Source: Simmondsia chinensis
Lineage: Eukaryota; Streptophyta; Magnoliopsida; Caryophyllales; Simmondsiaceae
NCBI GenBank assembly: GCA_018398585.1
Contig: JAGTTD010000015.1
Span: 6,453,001-6,517,000, forward strand
Length of the DNA: 64,000 nucleotides
Reading direction: 5' to 3'
Shown: in pieces, positions 33,749 to 45,309 of the stretch
How positions within the stretch are numbered: the first letter of the stretch is position 1
Layout: every line of letters starts with the position of its first letter
Translations under genes and position numbers: made by a program
Notes under the pieces: model-generated
The model's database searches: none
What the model saw: the letters and a program-made list of their open reading frames with translations, nothing else
What the model was told of the DNA's origin: nothing

Positions 33749-34738
33749 GTTTGATGAAGTAGGATTGGGCTTATGTGCTTATGGGATTATGTGATTTATA
33801 CTCTTATGGGTTGAATTATATTGGTTTATACGTTGATTTAACATGTGAATTTCGAAGAATTTGTACGAATATGTGAATTTCGAAGGAGTTTTTCCGAATA
33901 TGTGAATTTCAAAGAAAATTATTGCGAATTGTGATTTGAATTTGAAAAGGTTTTATAGAGCTTACAGAAAACTACGTTGACCGTCCGGGGTCTATCGACT
34001 ATGGAGTATGAAATACGAAATACGAAATACGAAAGTCGATTACGACTCTGTCGCGGGAATAATACCGGCACGTAGTCTCCGATTGTCTATTAGTTCTTCT
34101 GAACTAATAGATACTACGTTTTGATCCTAGTGGATCTGTCGACTTGGAACCGGTTCGAATACGAAATACGAACGTCGATTACAACCCTGTCGCGGGAATA
34201 ATTCTGGCCGTAGTTTTTGATGCGTCTGTAAGTTTACCAAAAAGCTTTTGTGAAATGAACAGAGTTATGAAACAAAATAATTTTCGAAGGTAATTGATTT
34301 TACCGATTTTGATTGGGTGTTTATCCGTTTTTAATAATATACCTGATCCGGGTAGGGAATGTGTTATACTTACTGAGCGCGTTGTTGGCTCATCTAATTT
34401 GTTTATTTCTCTTTTTCCCAGATTAGTAACCCATGGCAAGCTCCTGAAGGAAGAACAGATGGAGCAACTTACTCCAGAATTAGTTATTTCAATATCTAAA
34501 TTCTATTGTAGTATATCAGTGACCGTCTAGGATGTTGTATTTCAAGCTTTCGCACTGTTTTGTTGTATCTAAGGACTATGTTGTATATATTTTATAAGAA
34601 CAGTTTATGAATTTTGAGGAATTTGGATCGAAAGATTTTGGGCTTCGTACTATGATGGGGGATTTCATTGTAGTACGGCCATGTAGCCCCCGTTTAACTT
34701 AAGCTTATTCGGTATTAAAATTGGGGGCGTTACAGAAG

Positions 34739-34750
34739 TGGTATCAGAGC
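34739..34750 (+). other. primer binding site of the gag-only Gypsy
   Basis: TGGTATCAGAGC, an exact tRNA-iMet type primer site, four bases after the left LTR. Confidence 0.92.
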
Positions 34751-35102
34751 GCCGTTATGAATTTTGGAAAATTTTAGTGAGAACCCAGTTATGAACTTTG
34801 GAGAAATTTAAGTGCGGAAAGCTAAACATTAGGTTATGAATTTCAGGGAAGATTTTAGTATTAAGATAAGAGTAGATGAAAGCCCTAGGCTATTAAGGAA
34901 TTTAAGATTTAAAGTGAGAGCCTTAGGTTGAGAGACTTAGGAAATTTTGCGGTTGAGATGAGAATTTAGTTTATTATTAAGAAACAAAGTGTTCAGTGCC
35001 GAGGAAATACAGTTGACTATTTGAATTAGTAATTTCAACTATATTGGAGTTTAGAAGTTGTTTAACAACATGGTTTCTTATGTAATTTGAGTAAAGGTGA
35101 AG

Positions 35103-36175
35103 ATGAGTGACATGGGCGAAACATTGGCATCCCTGAAAAGAAAGAGAACCTTGATGGGAAAAAGCAGGGCTCCACCCCCGATCGCAGAAGTCCTTAGTGA
35201 ATCGGAGGAGGATATAGAAGAGGAACACCCTGACGAGGAACGTGTTCCCCTGCAGAACAGACCTTCTGGACAAAACGGCCAGAACTCAGGTGACTCCTCT
35301 AATCAGTTTGATGTTGCAACAATGCACCAGCTCATGGTTAATCTTTCGCAACATCAACAACAAGCTCAAACTGTGCCTCCCCTCACTCGACGCATTGAAG
35401 AGACTCCGTTTGTAAGATTGTCAAAATTGAGGGCCCTAAAATTTGAAGGAGCAGATGACCCTTTAGAAGCTGAAAATTGGATACGGGAAATGGAGACCTT
35501 GTTTGAGGCCATGTCAATAGCCGACGATGATAAGGTTCAAGCAGCCACCCCTTTTTTCAGGGGAATGCGGAGTTCTGGTGGACTATAGTTAAGGTAGCAT
35601 ATCAGAATGCTACTGAACCTTTGGTTTGGGAGAAGTTTAAAGAGACCTTCTACAACAAGTTCTTCCCTGAAACACTCAGAATGACGAGAGAAAATGAATT
35701 CTACAAGCTAAGACAAGGAGAGCAGATGACGGTATTGCAATATGCTAACAAGTTTCATGAATTGGGACGTTTTAGCCCAAGTATCATGACATCAAAGACA
35801 AGTAAAGCAAACATGTTCGAAAGGGGATTGCTTCCTCGCATTAGGAGGCGTCTGTCAAGTGTCATTTTCAAGGAATACAAGGAGGTCCTTGAACGTGCCT
35901 TGAAGGTCGAAGCAGATCTAAAGTTGGAAGAAAAGGAATATGCTACCAAGAAAAGGCCATCAGGCGGCAAATCTCAGGACGGAAAATCCAACCAATCTGG
36001 TGACAATGGCAAAAAGTTTCGTATGACGAATCTAGAGCACTCTAACATTGGGTTCAGAAAATGCGAGCACTGTGGTGGGGAACATTATGGTGAATGCTAC
36101 AAAACGTTAGGGCTGTGCTTCGAGTGTAAAGGGAAAGGACATATAGCCCGTAATTGTCCTCTCAAGAAGAAATGA
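35103..36175 (+). pseudogene. Gypsy gag with one frameshift
   Basis: Start at ATG 35103 (MSDMGETLASLKRK). The first frame runs to 35588. A one-base shift in the homopolymer stretch around 35548-35560 separates it from the second frame, which reads WWTIVKVAYQNATEPLVWEK and on to 36175. The gag core holds LRALKFEGADDPLEAENWI, TFYNKFFPETLR and EMNEFYKLRQGE-like blocks. Two zinc knuckles end the protein: CEHCGGEHYGEC (unusual spacing) and canonical CFECKGKGHIARNC. Except for the single shift the gene is well preserved, so loss of function may be recent. Confidence 0.9.
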
Positions 36176-36248
36176 GAAGCAAATACCTAGAGTTATTCAA
36201 AAATAAAGATAAGTTTAGAGGACGAAACTTTGTTTAAGCGGGTAAGGA

Positions 36249-38738
36249 TGTAATACCGGGTCTAATTAAATTAAATTCGGTATTACAATATATAAAAATT
36301 AGGATATTTAAATTAAATTAGACTCGATAGTACTATATGTGAAATTTATGACATTTAAATTAGGTTAAAACTCGCTATTATTTTGATTAGGTTTCAAAAT
36401 AAAAATAAAGAAACAAATAAATATATAAAAGAAAAAGAAAAGAAAAAGGAAAAGGAAAAAGAAAAGAAAAAGGAAAGGGAAAGAAAAAGAAATGAAAAGA
36501 AAAGGAAAAAAAATAAATTAAAAACACTACATCTTTCCCCCAACCCCCAACCCACCTCGACCCACACGTTTTTTTTTTCTTCTCTCTCCTCTGTCCCTCC
36601 CGTACGACTCCCTCTACCTCTACCTCTACCGCCTCCCTCCCTCCTCTACCGCCTCCCACCATCGCCACCCGTGCTGCCCAGCCACCTTGCCGGTACCAGT
36701 ACGGCCTCCCTCCTCACGGTATGCACCCGACCTTCACGGTACTGTCTGACCCAAGCGCTACGACCCCGACCTTCACGGTACGACCCGACCACCACGGTAC
36801 CGCCTCCCTCTCCACTACCGCCGCCCACCTTCACGGTACGACCTTGGCCACCACGGTACCGCCTAACCTCCCCACGCTCTATAAATACCCCACGCCTCAA
36901 CCCCTCAAACCTCCCACCCCCACCCAACAACTCTCTCTCTCCTCTCGGTTCTCTCTCTCTACCACCCACGATTTTCTCTCTCCTCTCTCTCCGGGGCCGT
37001 CACCTTGCCGGCACAACTCCGACCGCCTCCCCGGTGCCGCCACCTCGCCGGCACAGAGCCGGTTGTCCCTACGGTGTCGCCACTTCGCCGGAACAGCTCC
37101 GGCCACCTTGTCGACAACACCATCTCGTCAATTTCAAAGTTAATCAACTATAGGAACTGGGTTTTTTGGTTAAAAGCTAGTGACTGTAAGTATACCACTT
37201 CCTCTACTTGTTTGTAAACTACGAAAACTGCTTTAAATGACTTGAATTGTGAGAGTTATATTTCGAATGATTTAAATGTAAGTATGCGACTTCCCCTACT
37301 TGTTTGTAAACTACGAAAACTACTTTAAATGACTTGAATTGTGAGACTTATATTTCGAATGATTTAAATGTAAGTATGCCACTTCCCCTACTTATTTGTA
37401 AACTACGAAAACTGCTTTAAATGACTTGAATTGTGAGACTTATATTTCGAATGATTTAAATGTAAGTATATCACTTCCCCTACTTATTTGTAAACTACGA
37501 AAACTCCTTTAAATGACTTGAATTGTGAGACTTCTATTTCGAATGATTTAAATGTAAGTATACCACTTCCCCTACTTGTTTGTAAACTACGAAAACTGCT
37601 TTAAATGACTTGAATTGTGAGACTTATATTTCGAATGATTTAAACATAAGTATACCACTTCCCTTGCTTGTTTGTAAAGTATGAAAATTGCTTTAGATGA
37701 CTTGATTTGTGAGATTTATATGTTGAATGATTTATTGGTTTGATAAAGTAGGATTGCGCATATGTGTTTATGGGATTATGTGATTTATACTCTTATAGGT
37801 TAAATTATATTGGTTTATACGTTGATTTAACATGTGAATTTCGAAGGATTTGTACGAATATGTGAATTTCGAAGGAGTTTTTACGAATATGTGAATTTCG
37901 AAGGAGTTTTTATGAATATGTGAATTTCAAAGGAAATTATTGTGAACTTGTGATTTGAATTTGAAAAGGTTTTATAGAGCTTACAGATAACTACGTTGAC
38001 CCTCCGGGGTCTATCGACTATGGAATATGAAATACGAAATACGAAAGTCGATTACGACTCTGTCGCGGGAATAATACCAGCACGTAGTCTCGGATTGTCT
38101 GTTAGTTGTTCTGAACTAATAGATACTACATTTTGATCCTAGTGGATCTGTCGACTTGGAGCCAATTCGAATACAAAATACGAACGTCAATTACTACCCT
38201 GTCGGGGGAATAATACCGGCCGTAGTTTTTGATGCATCTGTAAGTTTACTTTTGTGAAATGAACCGAGTTATGAAACAAAATGATTTTCGAAGGTAATTG
38301 ATTTTACCGGTTTTGATTGGGTGTTTATTCGTTTTTAATAATATTCCTGATCTGGGTAGGGAATGTGTTATACTTACTGAGCGCGTTGTTGGCTCACCCA
38401 ATTCGTTTATTTCTCTTTTTCCCAGATTAGTAACCCATGGAAAGTTCCTGAAGGAAGCAAAGATGGAGCAACTTACTCCAGAATTAGTTATTTCAATATC
38501 TGAATTCTATTGTAGTATATCAGTGACCGTCTAGGATGTTATATTTTAAGCTTCCACACTGTTTTGTTGTATCTAAGGACTATGTGGTGTATATATTATA
38601 AGAACGGTATATGAATTTTGAGGAATTTGAATCGAAAGATTTTGGGCTTCGTACTATGATGGGGGATTTCATTGTAGCACGGCCATGTAGCGCCCATTTA
38701 ACTTAAGCCTATTCGGTATTAAAGTTGGGGGGGTTCCA
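36249..38738 (+). repeat. right LTR of the gag-only Gypsy
   Basis: 2490 bp without foreign insertions. Same internal order as the left LTR: AAAG-rich stretch, CT-rich block, GC-rich minisatellite, 92-bp repeats, AATATGTGAATTTCGAAG repeats, then ATGGGGGATTTCATTGTA and the end GTTCCA. Confidence 0.92.
37186..37737. repeat. 92-bp tandem repeat in right LTR, six copies
   Basis: Same unit as at 33381, beginning at 37186, 37278, 37370, 37462, 37554 and 37646. The copy number differs from the left LTR (six against four). Confidence 0.95.
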
Positions 38739-38803
38739 AAAGATCCGGGTTGCATCGAAGGGGTTGGGATTTAAACCCAAAGAAGAAATTGTTCACCCAT
38801 GAG
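38739..38803 (+). pseudogene. C-terminal codons of Copia B pol
   Basis: Across the AAAGA duplication the Copia B frame continues as KIRVASKGLGFKPKEEIVHP and a stop. This matches the usual end of Copia pol (RGMGLKP-type). It confirms that Copia B predates the gag-only Gypsy. Confidence 0.85.
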
Positions 38804-40486
38804 GATACCCTAAGAAGGGACAAATGAATCACGTAGTAGCATGCATTATACTTTATTCAGTCCATTTCTATGGTGTGGCACGCTTACTTGTGGCGATGTT
38901 AAGGTTGAGCCCCTATGTTGGGGTGGGGTGTAAGGCCACGAGTACATTCTTGATTGATCCACCTATATGAGTGTAGAAGTTAGGCCGCTTCCTATGAGAG
39001 TTTGGCCTAACTCTCTAGAGCACTCATGAAACTAGGATGTAGCATAGGGTCGTAATGTGTATGCTTTAGATGAATTGGGTTAATGTCACATTGGGGCTAT
39101 CTTGGTTTAGGTCAAAATCGGTTTGGGTTACGCTCGGGTTGGGTCATCCTTCGATTCAGGTTAACTTCAGGTCAGGTCAACTTTGCGTCACGTCAACCTC
39201 GGGTTGCGTCAGATTTCAGGTTGACTGTTAGGGGTGTTTTGATAATATATTTATTCAACCTTGAAACTCATAACTAAAATTGCAAAATAAAATGACTATA
39301 ATTAGCATATTATTTAGATACTATGACCAATGGGGTTTTAATTCGATTCAGGCTATAGGACGGCTCTAGTTCACGTTAGGTCATCACAGATCGGGTCGAA
39401 CTTGGATCGGGTCTAATTCCGATCAAGTAATTTCGAGTTTTAAGTAAGCTCGAGTTGGGTCAAGTTCGGGTTAGGTGAAATTAGGGTTGGTTAATTTTCA
39501 AGACCAGGCCGGGTAGCGGGTCAAATGCGAAGGGTCATATTTTGCCTACTTAAATTTTAAGTAAATAAATGGTGTTGCGTAATTAAATGGTAATTTCTAG
39601 TAAATGAGTGGTGATTTTGAGTAAATGGATGGTGATTTTGAGTAAGTGAATGGTGATTTTGAGTGGTGCTTAAAAAAATGGTAATTTTGAGTAAGTTAGC
39701 GGTATTTGTAGAGATTTAAATTTATGTGTTGTGTAATTAAATAAAAGTTACAGGGTGTGATAGTGAATGGTATTTTTAAAATATTTATAATTTTTTTTGA
39801 TGAAAAAATATTTTGCATTTTCTTACATTAAAAAATTACGAACATTTTATATTAATTACTTTAAAGAAAAAAATTATTTTAAATGTCAAAACATAGTTCA
39901 ATATTTAAAATGTAACTGATTGATGATTTTGAGTAGGTGGCAAGTAATTTAAATAATTTGGTGATTTTCAATTAATTAGCTAGTTATTCTAAGTAACTAA
40001 GTGATTTTGAGTAAGTAGATTGTGATTATTATAAAAATAATATTTATAAAATAATAATTAATAATATTCTTAAATTATGAACTAAATTTAGAGTAAATAT
40101 TATGCTCATTTCATTATCTTTATTAACTTAGTATTCAAAAGAAAGACTTGACTTTAATTTCTTTTTTCAATTTTAGTTACCTGCTCAGCAAGTAACAAGT
40201 TTTAAAATCAGCGGCTGGGATTAAAGGCTAAAAGGTCAATGGCTGGACACAAATTTTTGCATGTGCAGAAAAAAAAAAAAAAAAATATACATATATATAT
40301 ATATATTTGCATGGTAGAAATACCCATGGCTTTAGAGAGCCTATGGGGACACCTTAGATGTCATATGTGTGAAACACTCTAAATGCCCTTAAGCAACTAG
40401 GGTTTAAAGGTTAAGTTCACTGTGGTTCTAATATTGAAGTTGCTGAAACACTAAGTAAGGGTTTAAAGGTATTACAACTCTTATGA
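38804..40486. other. non-coding DNA, probably Copia B 3' region plus simple repeats
   Basis: No gene. 39070-39560 is a degenerate array of short units resembling GGGTTGGGTCA and GGTCAACTTCG. 39590-39680 has a short tandem of TGGTGATTTTGAGTAAG. The rest is AT-rich. Confidence 0.5.
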
Positions 40487-40494
40487 TACATGGG

Positions 40495-40996
40495 TAAGCA
40501 TGGCCAACGGCTCGGAAACCGGCCCAGCCCGAGCTCGGTCTGCACCGGGCCGGACCACGGGCCTTTTTTTGATGGGGGCGGGGCCAGGGCCCGGGAGTCC
40601 TAATTTTTTTTTAAAAAAAATTTATATTACTTTTACTTTGTATTTTTTGATAAAAAAATTTGTACTTTTAAATATTAGGCTCTAACTGCATTGTATTTGT
40701 ACTTGTTACGTTATTTATTTATCATTATTTACTATTACTTATTATATATTTTATTTTATTACATATATTTAGCATTATTAGTGCTTGGGATAAAATGTAT
40801 TTGTATCTCACATTATTTATCAATGAATTATAATAATTTTAGTACAAAATGACTTTGTATTTTTTAAATTTTGTATTTTTTTTAAGCCGACGGAAGCGGG
40901 CCGTGCCTGGCCTTGGAGGCCCCCCGGTAGGACCCGGCCCGGCCCGACTCACAAACAGGCAGGACCCGGCCCAGGCCCGGCCCGTGGCCACGCCTA
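40495..40996. mobile_element. hAT-type MITE (GGCCAACGG family)
   Basis: 502 bp. Tips TAAGCATGGCCAACGG and, from the right, TAGGCGTGGCCACGGG. Flanking 8-mers TACATGGG (40487-40494) and TGCATGGG (40997-41004) differ at one base. GGCCC-rich ends surround an AT-rich centre with no gene. The ends resemble those of the hAT element at 29478-32674, which may be the autonomous type. Confidence 0.85.
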
Positions 40997-41059
40997 TGCA
41001 TGGGTCCTCAGCCAAAATTTTTCATGAAATAAAAAAATTACTTTAATTTTTATTAAAAT

Positions 41060-41084
41060 AAGTGGGGGAATGTTAAATAGTTTA
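41060..41084 (+). other. possible polypurine tract and start of a Copia 3' LTR
   Basis: AAGTGGGGGAATGTTAAATAG looks like a Copia polypurine tract followed by an LTR tip TGTTAAATAG. It could be the 3' LTR boundary of Copia B. No matching 5' LTR is present to test this. Confidence 0.3.
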
Positions 41085-41191
41085 ATAAAAAATACTTTTC
41101 AATTATGGTTTTGAAATCTAGTATTATATCATGTTTTGACCAAATTTATACTAAAAATTAATAATTTATTTACATGATAGCATTTATATTA

Positions 41192-42149
41192 GGCTGTGTT
41201 TTGAGCCTGGATTTGGAGCTGAGGTTGAAATTGGAGCCCAAAATTTCAATTATGTTATGTGGTTCACTTACTGAAATTGGAATTACAATTCCACGGTCTA
41301 ATTGCATGGAATTAGATTTTAATTAAAAATCATACTTTTCAATTCCTTAGAAGTGATGGTAAGGAATTACAATTTTATATTGACTTCATTGACCTAAAAT
41401 CCAAAATGACCCCACTTGATTAGCCTAAATTCAAGATGTGTCAAATTTTAATGACTTAGGCACAGCTCGAATGACTTGAACTTGAAATGACAGAAATCAC
41501 CTCAGCTCAAAGTACGAAGTAACCTAAACCGATTGACTCAAACTCGAGATAACTCAAATCTAGAGAACAAAACTACTTGACTTAAATGTGATCTAAACAA
41601 AATGAGCCCAAGTGATGACCCAAGACTTAATACGATCCAAACTTAAAAATGACCCAACCCATCTCAAACTCAGACTAAGATGACTCGAAATTTGAAATGA
41701 CACAACTCATTTGTTCCAAAATTAAGATGATTTGAGTTTAAAATGAGCTAAATAAACTCAAACCCGACTGAATCTAACCTGAATCCCAAAAAAAACCTAA
41801 CCCGATTAACTGAAAAATCACTATAACTTGAACAGCAAATGACCGACGCGATACTCAACCCGATTTGACTTGAAACTCAAACGACTCCAACTCAAAGTGA
41901 CACTCCGACTATAATAACTCGAATACAATGTGAACCGCTTCGAAAGAAATCTAACCGTAGTTGATTTAAAACTCGAAATACTCCAATTCAATAGACCGAA
42001 AACCCTTGATGATTCAAATTATTATGTAATTATAATTTCGACCTGTAATTCTTTCGATGAACCAAAAAATAAAATTTTAATTCTATTAGAATTAGAATTA
42101 AAATTATAATTTTACAGTCCAATTTTAATTTTATATGCCAAACAGAATC
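41192..42149. mobile_element. MITE-like element filled with short degenerate repeats
   Basis: Flanked by TTA on both sides (41189-41191, 42150-42152). The left tip is GGCTGTGTTT and the right tip, reversed, GATTCTGTTTGG, with further imperfect AT-rich inverted arms inside. This fits a PIF/Harbinger-like MITE. The centre (41390-42000) is a long array of degenerate 10-14 bp units such as TGACTCAAACTCGA and TGACCCAA, the opposite orientation to the GGGTTGGGTCA units at 39070-39560. Confidence 0.5.
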
Positions 42150-42544
42150 TTAGAGATTTTGTGAACTTATTTACATGGTGGCATGGATATTGAAAGGATA
42201 AAGGTGTGCAGTACTATATAACGTCGCTGCTTGGCTCAAGTTGTAGATATACGAGAAAGGATAAAAGTGCTTCTTCCCATCATTTTTTATAAAATAAAAA
42301 AAATTCTTTTTAACTTTTGGCTAAAGAAAGGTATTGGTACGGCTTGATTTTTAAGGTTGTGCAGATCAAGAAAATATCACATAGTTTGGCATTGTGTCCT
42401 GGAGGCGGCTCACCGATACCTGCTGCACCAGCTAAGATCCAAGAATGGCGCGAAGCCTTCTTAAAGAGAGCTTGATCCATGCCTCACTCAACTGTTACAT
42501 TATTGGTACTTTGTCATCTCCGCAAGTTATTGGTAATCTCTTTT

Positions 42545-43588
42545 TACTTCGTATTTTTTGTATAATATTTTTTTTATTTTTTGGTTCCAACAGTATGACA
42601 TTTCATTTAATAGTAATTTATTTATTAGAAAAAACTTTAATGATTCAATATTTAACATAATATAGTATGAATATATTTTTTTCATTGATTTTGCTTCACA
42701 TGACGCTCAATCCCAATGCTCTAGAAAAATTATAATCGATAATTTACCGTTTTTCAAATTAACTTTAATAATTTGATATTTGTTATTTGGTATGTCAACG
42801 GTATTTCCAATTAATATTTAATTGCTTTACCATTTCAAAAAATAATATCAAAATAGTCTTCGTATTACAATTGAAAGTTTGTTCTAAAGGTAAATTCTAC
42901 CACCAAGAATGAAGAGACTTTTTTGCACACGCTTCTTTGAAATTTATAAACATAGAGTTTATCATTGCATATTTAGGCATTTTAATACATACAATAAAAT
43001 ATTATGAGCTTTGAAAATTTTATCAATTAAGTAGTTAATGCAAAAATCCAATGAATTTTGTCAGAATTGAGCAAATTTTCACCAAAAACCACTAATATGG
43101 GACATTGTCACAATTCGGTTAGTGCAAGCTCAGCATAAAAAAATTCCCCATATCTTATAGGAGCTACCTATATATTATTGAAATCATATGCCATCTATAT
43201 TTACTGGCAAAAAAGCCATAGAAATCTAAAGGATAACACCTATATGTTATTGTAATCATGGCAGAAGTTACCTAACTAAAAAAACTTTTAAATATTGAGA
43301 TATCTAAATGGTAAGACTTTTAAACTTTAAGATATTTCATTGTCATATAAATTTTTTTGATAATTAGAAAGAGAACTCACAACAGAAAAACGCCGGCTCA
43401 TATTATAAAAAATCAAAATTAAGGATACCTAAATAAATAAATGCTTTTTTTTTGTTATAATTACAAACTTGAACAACCAATTCTAGAATCCTTGAATTCA
43501 AAGTCAATATTTGAAAAAGGATTTAATAAATATTAGTATTTATTATGAATTTTCCATGCCTCTTCAAAGTTTCGTCTTCCCCAACCAT
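42545..43588 (+). promoter_or_regulatory. upstream region of the second BBE-like gene
   Basis: AT-rich, aligned in patches with 2395-3440. Differences include extra sequence near 43370-43410. No gene is seen; 42390-42545 just before it is also unassigned. Confidence 0.55.
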
Positions 43589-43595
43589 TATAAAT
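43589..43595 (+). promoter_or_regulatory. TATA box of the second BBE-like gene
   Basis: TATAAAT, 89 bases before the ATG at 43678. The leader after it shares GCAAATGTCATTCA with the first gene. Confidence 0.75.
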
Positions 43596-43677
43596 ACCGA
43601 GATAAGCCCAAGCAAATGTCATTCATTTTCACTTAACCATATAAAATAAAGCATACAAAAGAAAAGAAAAAGAAAGT

Positions 43678-45309
43678 ATGGTTCCATCAAGAACTTCCTC
43701 AATGGCTCTTTCATGGTTACTAGTCCTATTTCTCTCCCTATATGCTTCCTTTGCATCCTCCTACTCCATCCAAGATAACTTTCTCCATTGCCTTGGCTCC
43801 AAAGCCAAGCAAACCACCCCCTCTCTCCCTACATACTACACTCCTAACAACTCCTCTTTCTTATCAGTGTTGGAATCCAGGGCAGAAAACCTTAGGTACT
43901 TGCTACCTTCTGTACGAAAGCCCATGTTGATCTTGATGCCAACAGAGGATTCCCATGTCCAGACCACTATTATATGTGCCAAGAAACTCGGTCTCCAACT
44001 AAGAATCCGTAGTGGAGGCCATGATGCTGAGGGTATGTCCTTTGCATCTGAGATGAAACAACCGTTTATCCTCGTTGATATGGCTAAACGTCGATCAATC
44101 ACTGTTGACATCAATGATAACAGTGCTTGGGTTGAAACTGGAGCCACCCTTGGCGAGCTATACTACCGTATTTCGGAGAAAAGTAGGGTCCATGGCTTCC
44201 CAGCCGGGTATTGCCCTACTGTGGGTGTGGGTGGACACATCACAGGGGGAGGCTATGGAGATTTGATGAGGAAGTACGGCCTTGCAGTTGACAATGTCCT
44301 TGATGTCCAAATGGTTGATGCTAATGGTAGGGTTCTTAACAGGGAGCTTATGGGGGAGGATTTGTTTTGGGCTCTTAGAGGAGGAGGGGGCGGAAACTTC
44401 GGTGTCATCATGGCATGGAAGGTTAGGCTAGTTCCAGTACCAGCAACTGTTACAGTTTTCACCATTAACAAGACCTTGGAACAAGGCTTAACAAGGATAC
44501 TTTATAAATGGCAGCAAATAGCTGATAAGATTGATGAGAATCTCTTCATTAGAGTCGAAATAGAGCCATCAAAACTTCAAAATGGGAACAGGACTGTGCT
44601 TGGTGCATTCAGTGCATTATTCCTAGGCCCAATAGCTGACCTTATTCAAATAATGGAAAAGAGCTTTCCCGAGCTTGGTCTAAGTGAAAAGGATTGCTTA
44701 GAGATGAGCTGGATCGAAGCAGTAGTCTATATTGGCGCACTCCCAAACGGCACAAAACCTGATGGTCTCCTCCATGCCAAGTCAACGACCAGGGGCTACC
44801 TCAAGGTAAAGGCAGATTATGTTAAGAAGCCCATCCCGGAGAGTGTGTTTGAAGGACTATTAACGAGATTACTGGAAGTGGAAATGCCGCAACTAATATT
44901 CAGCCCTTATGGTGGAATGATGAGTAAGATACCAGAATCAGAGACACCGTTTCCACACAGAAATGGCGTAATATTTCAAGTTGAGTATTTTGCATATTGG
45001 ATGGATGGTAAGAAAAGTGAGAGTAAGAATATTGAATGGATCAGGAAACTCCATGGCTACATGACCCCTTATGTGTCCATGTTCCCCAGAGAACAATACG
45101 TTAATTTTCGGGATTTTGACCTCGGGATGGACATAGATGGTAAAGATAGCCTTATACAAGCAAGCACTTGGGGATTCAAGTACTATAAGAATAATTTTAT
45201 TAGGCTGGTGAAAGTTAAAACAAAGGTCGATCCCCAAAATTTCTTCAAGAATGAGCAGAGCATTCCAACCCTTCCGTTTTCGCAAAGCAGGGGGGAAGTT
45301 CATGGGTAA
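43678..45309 (+). CDS. berberine bridge enzyme-like FAD oxidase (second paralogue)
   Basis: Single exon, 543 residues, gapless with the first paralogue. By my count about 70 residues differ (about 87% identity). Signal peptide at residues 9-27. The bicovalent FAD signature is complete: His115 in RSGGHDAEG and Cys179 in GYCPTVGVGGH, with gatekeeper Val182 and Tyr193. Residues 101-210 differ at only two sites, whereas residues 431-440 differ at six of ten. There the first enzyme has IKFQIEYIVS and this one VIFQVEYFAY, so Lys432 becomes Ile while Gln434 stays. Tyr502 is kept. This suggests the same chemistry with a changed substrate pocket. Likely secreted; substrate unknown. The duplicate promoter implies overlapping expression at the start. 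Confidence 0.95.
   Translation: MVPSRTSSMALSWLLVLFLSLYASFASSYSIQDNFLHCLGSKAKQTTPSLPTYYTPNNSSFLSVLESRAENLRYLLPSVRKPMLILMPTEDSHVQTTIICAKKLGLQLRIRSGGHDAEGMSFASEMKQPFILVDMAKRRSITVDINDNSAWVETGATLGELYYRISEKSRVHGFPAGYCPTVGVGGHITGGGYGDLMRKYGLAVDNVLDVQMVDANGRVLNRELMGEDLFWALRGGGGGNFGVIMAWKVRLVPVPATVTVFTINKTLEQGLTRILYKWQQIADKIDENLFIRVEIEPSKLQNGNRTVLGAFSALFLGPIADLIQIMEKSFPELGLSEKDCLEMSWIEAVVYIGALPNGTKPDGLLHAKSTTRGYLKVKADYVKKPIPESVFEGLLTRLLEVEMPQLIFSPYGGMMSKIPESETPFPHRNGVIFQVEYFAYWMDGKKSESKNIEWIRKLHGYMTPYVSMFPREQYVNFRDFDLGMDIDGKDSLIQASTWGFKYYKNNFIRLVKVKTKVDPQNFFKNEQSIPTLPFSQSRGEVHG

Larger units (their letters stand above)
28708..34734 (+). repeat. left LTR of the gag-only Gypsy (interrupted)
   Basis: About 2.3 kb after removal of the 3.7-kb hAT nest at 29010-32717. 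Contains CT-rich and GC-rich minisatellites (32760-33310), four 92-bp tandem copies (33381-33748), and a short repeat around AATATGTGAATTTCGAAG (33840-33915). Matches 36249-38738 along its length. Confidence 0.9.
28708..38738 (+). mobile_element. gag-only Gypsy retrotransposon (TR-GAG type), with nested hAT elements
   Basis: Long LTRs at 28708-34734 (inflated by hAT insertions) and 36249-38738 start TGTAATAC and end GTTACA or GTTCCA. The target-site duplication AAAGA is perfect (28703-28707 and 38739-38743). A tRNA-iMet primer site follows the left LTR. The 1.5-kb interior holds gag only, with no protease, RT or integrase, so the element depends on enzymes from elsewhere. Its insertion split the last codons of the Copia B polyprotein. 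Confidence 0.9.

Noticed and set aside
36383..37153. 256-codon frame rich in Lys, Pro and Ser
   Set aside because: It is made of LTR low-complexity sequence (AAAG repeats, CT-rich and GC-rich minisatellites); the left LTR does not keep it.
33381..37737. CRISPR-like array
   Set aside because: The 92-bp units are direct tandem copies without spacers, inside LTRs of a plant retrotransposon.
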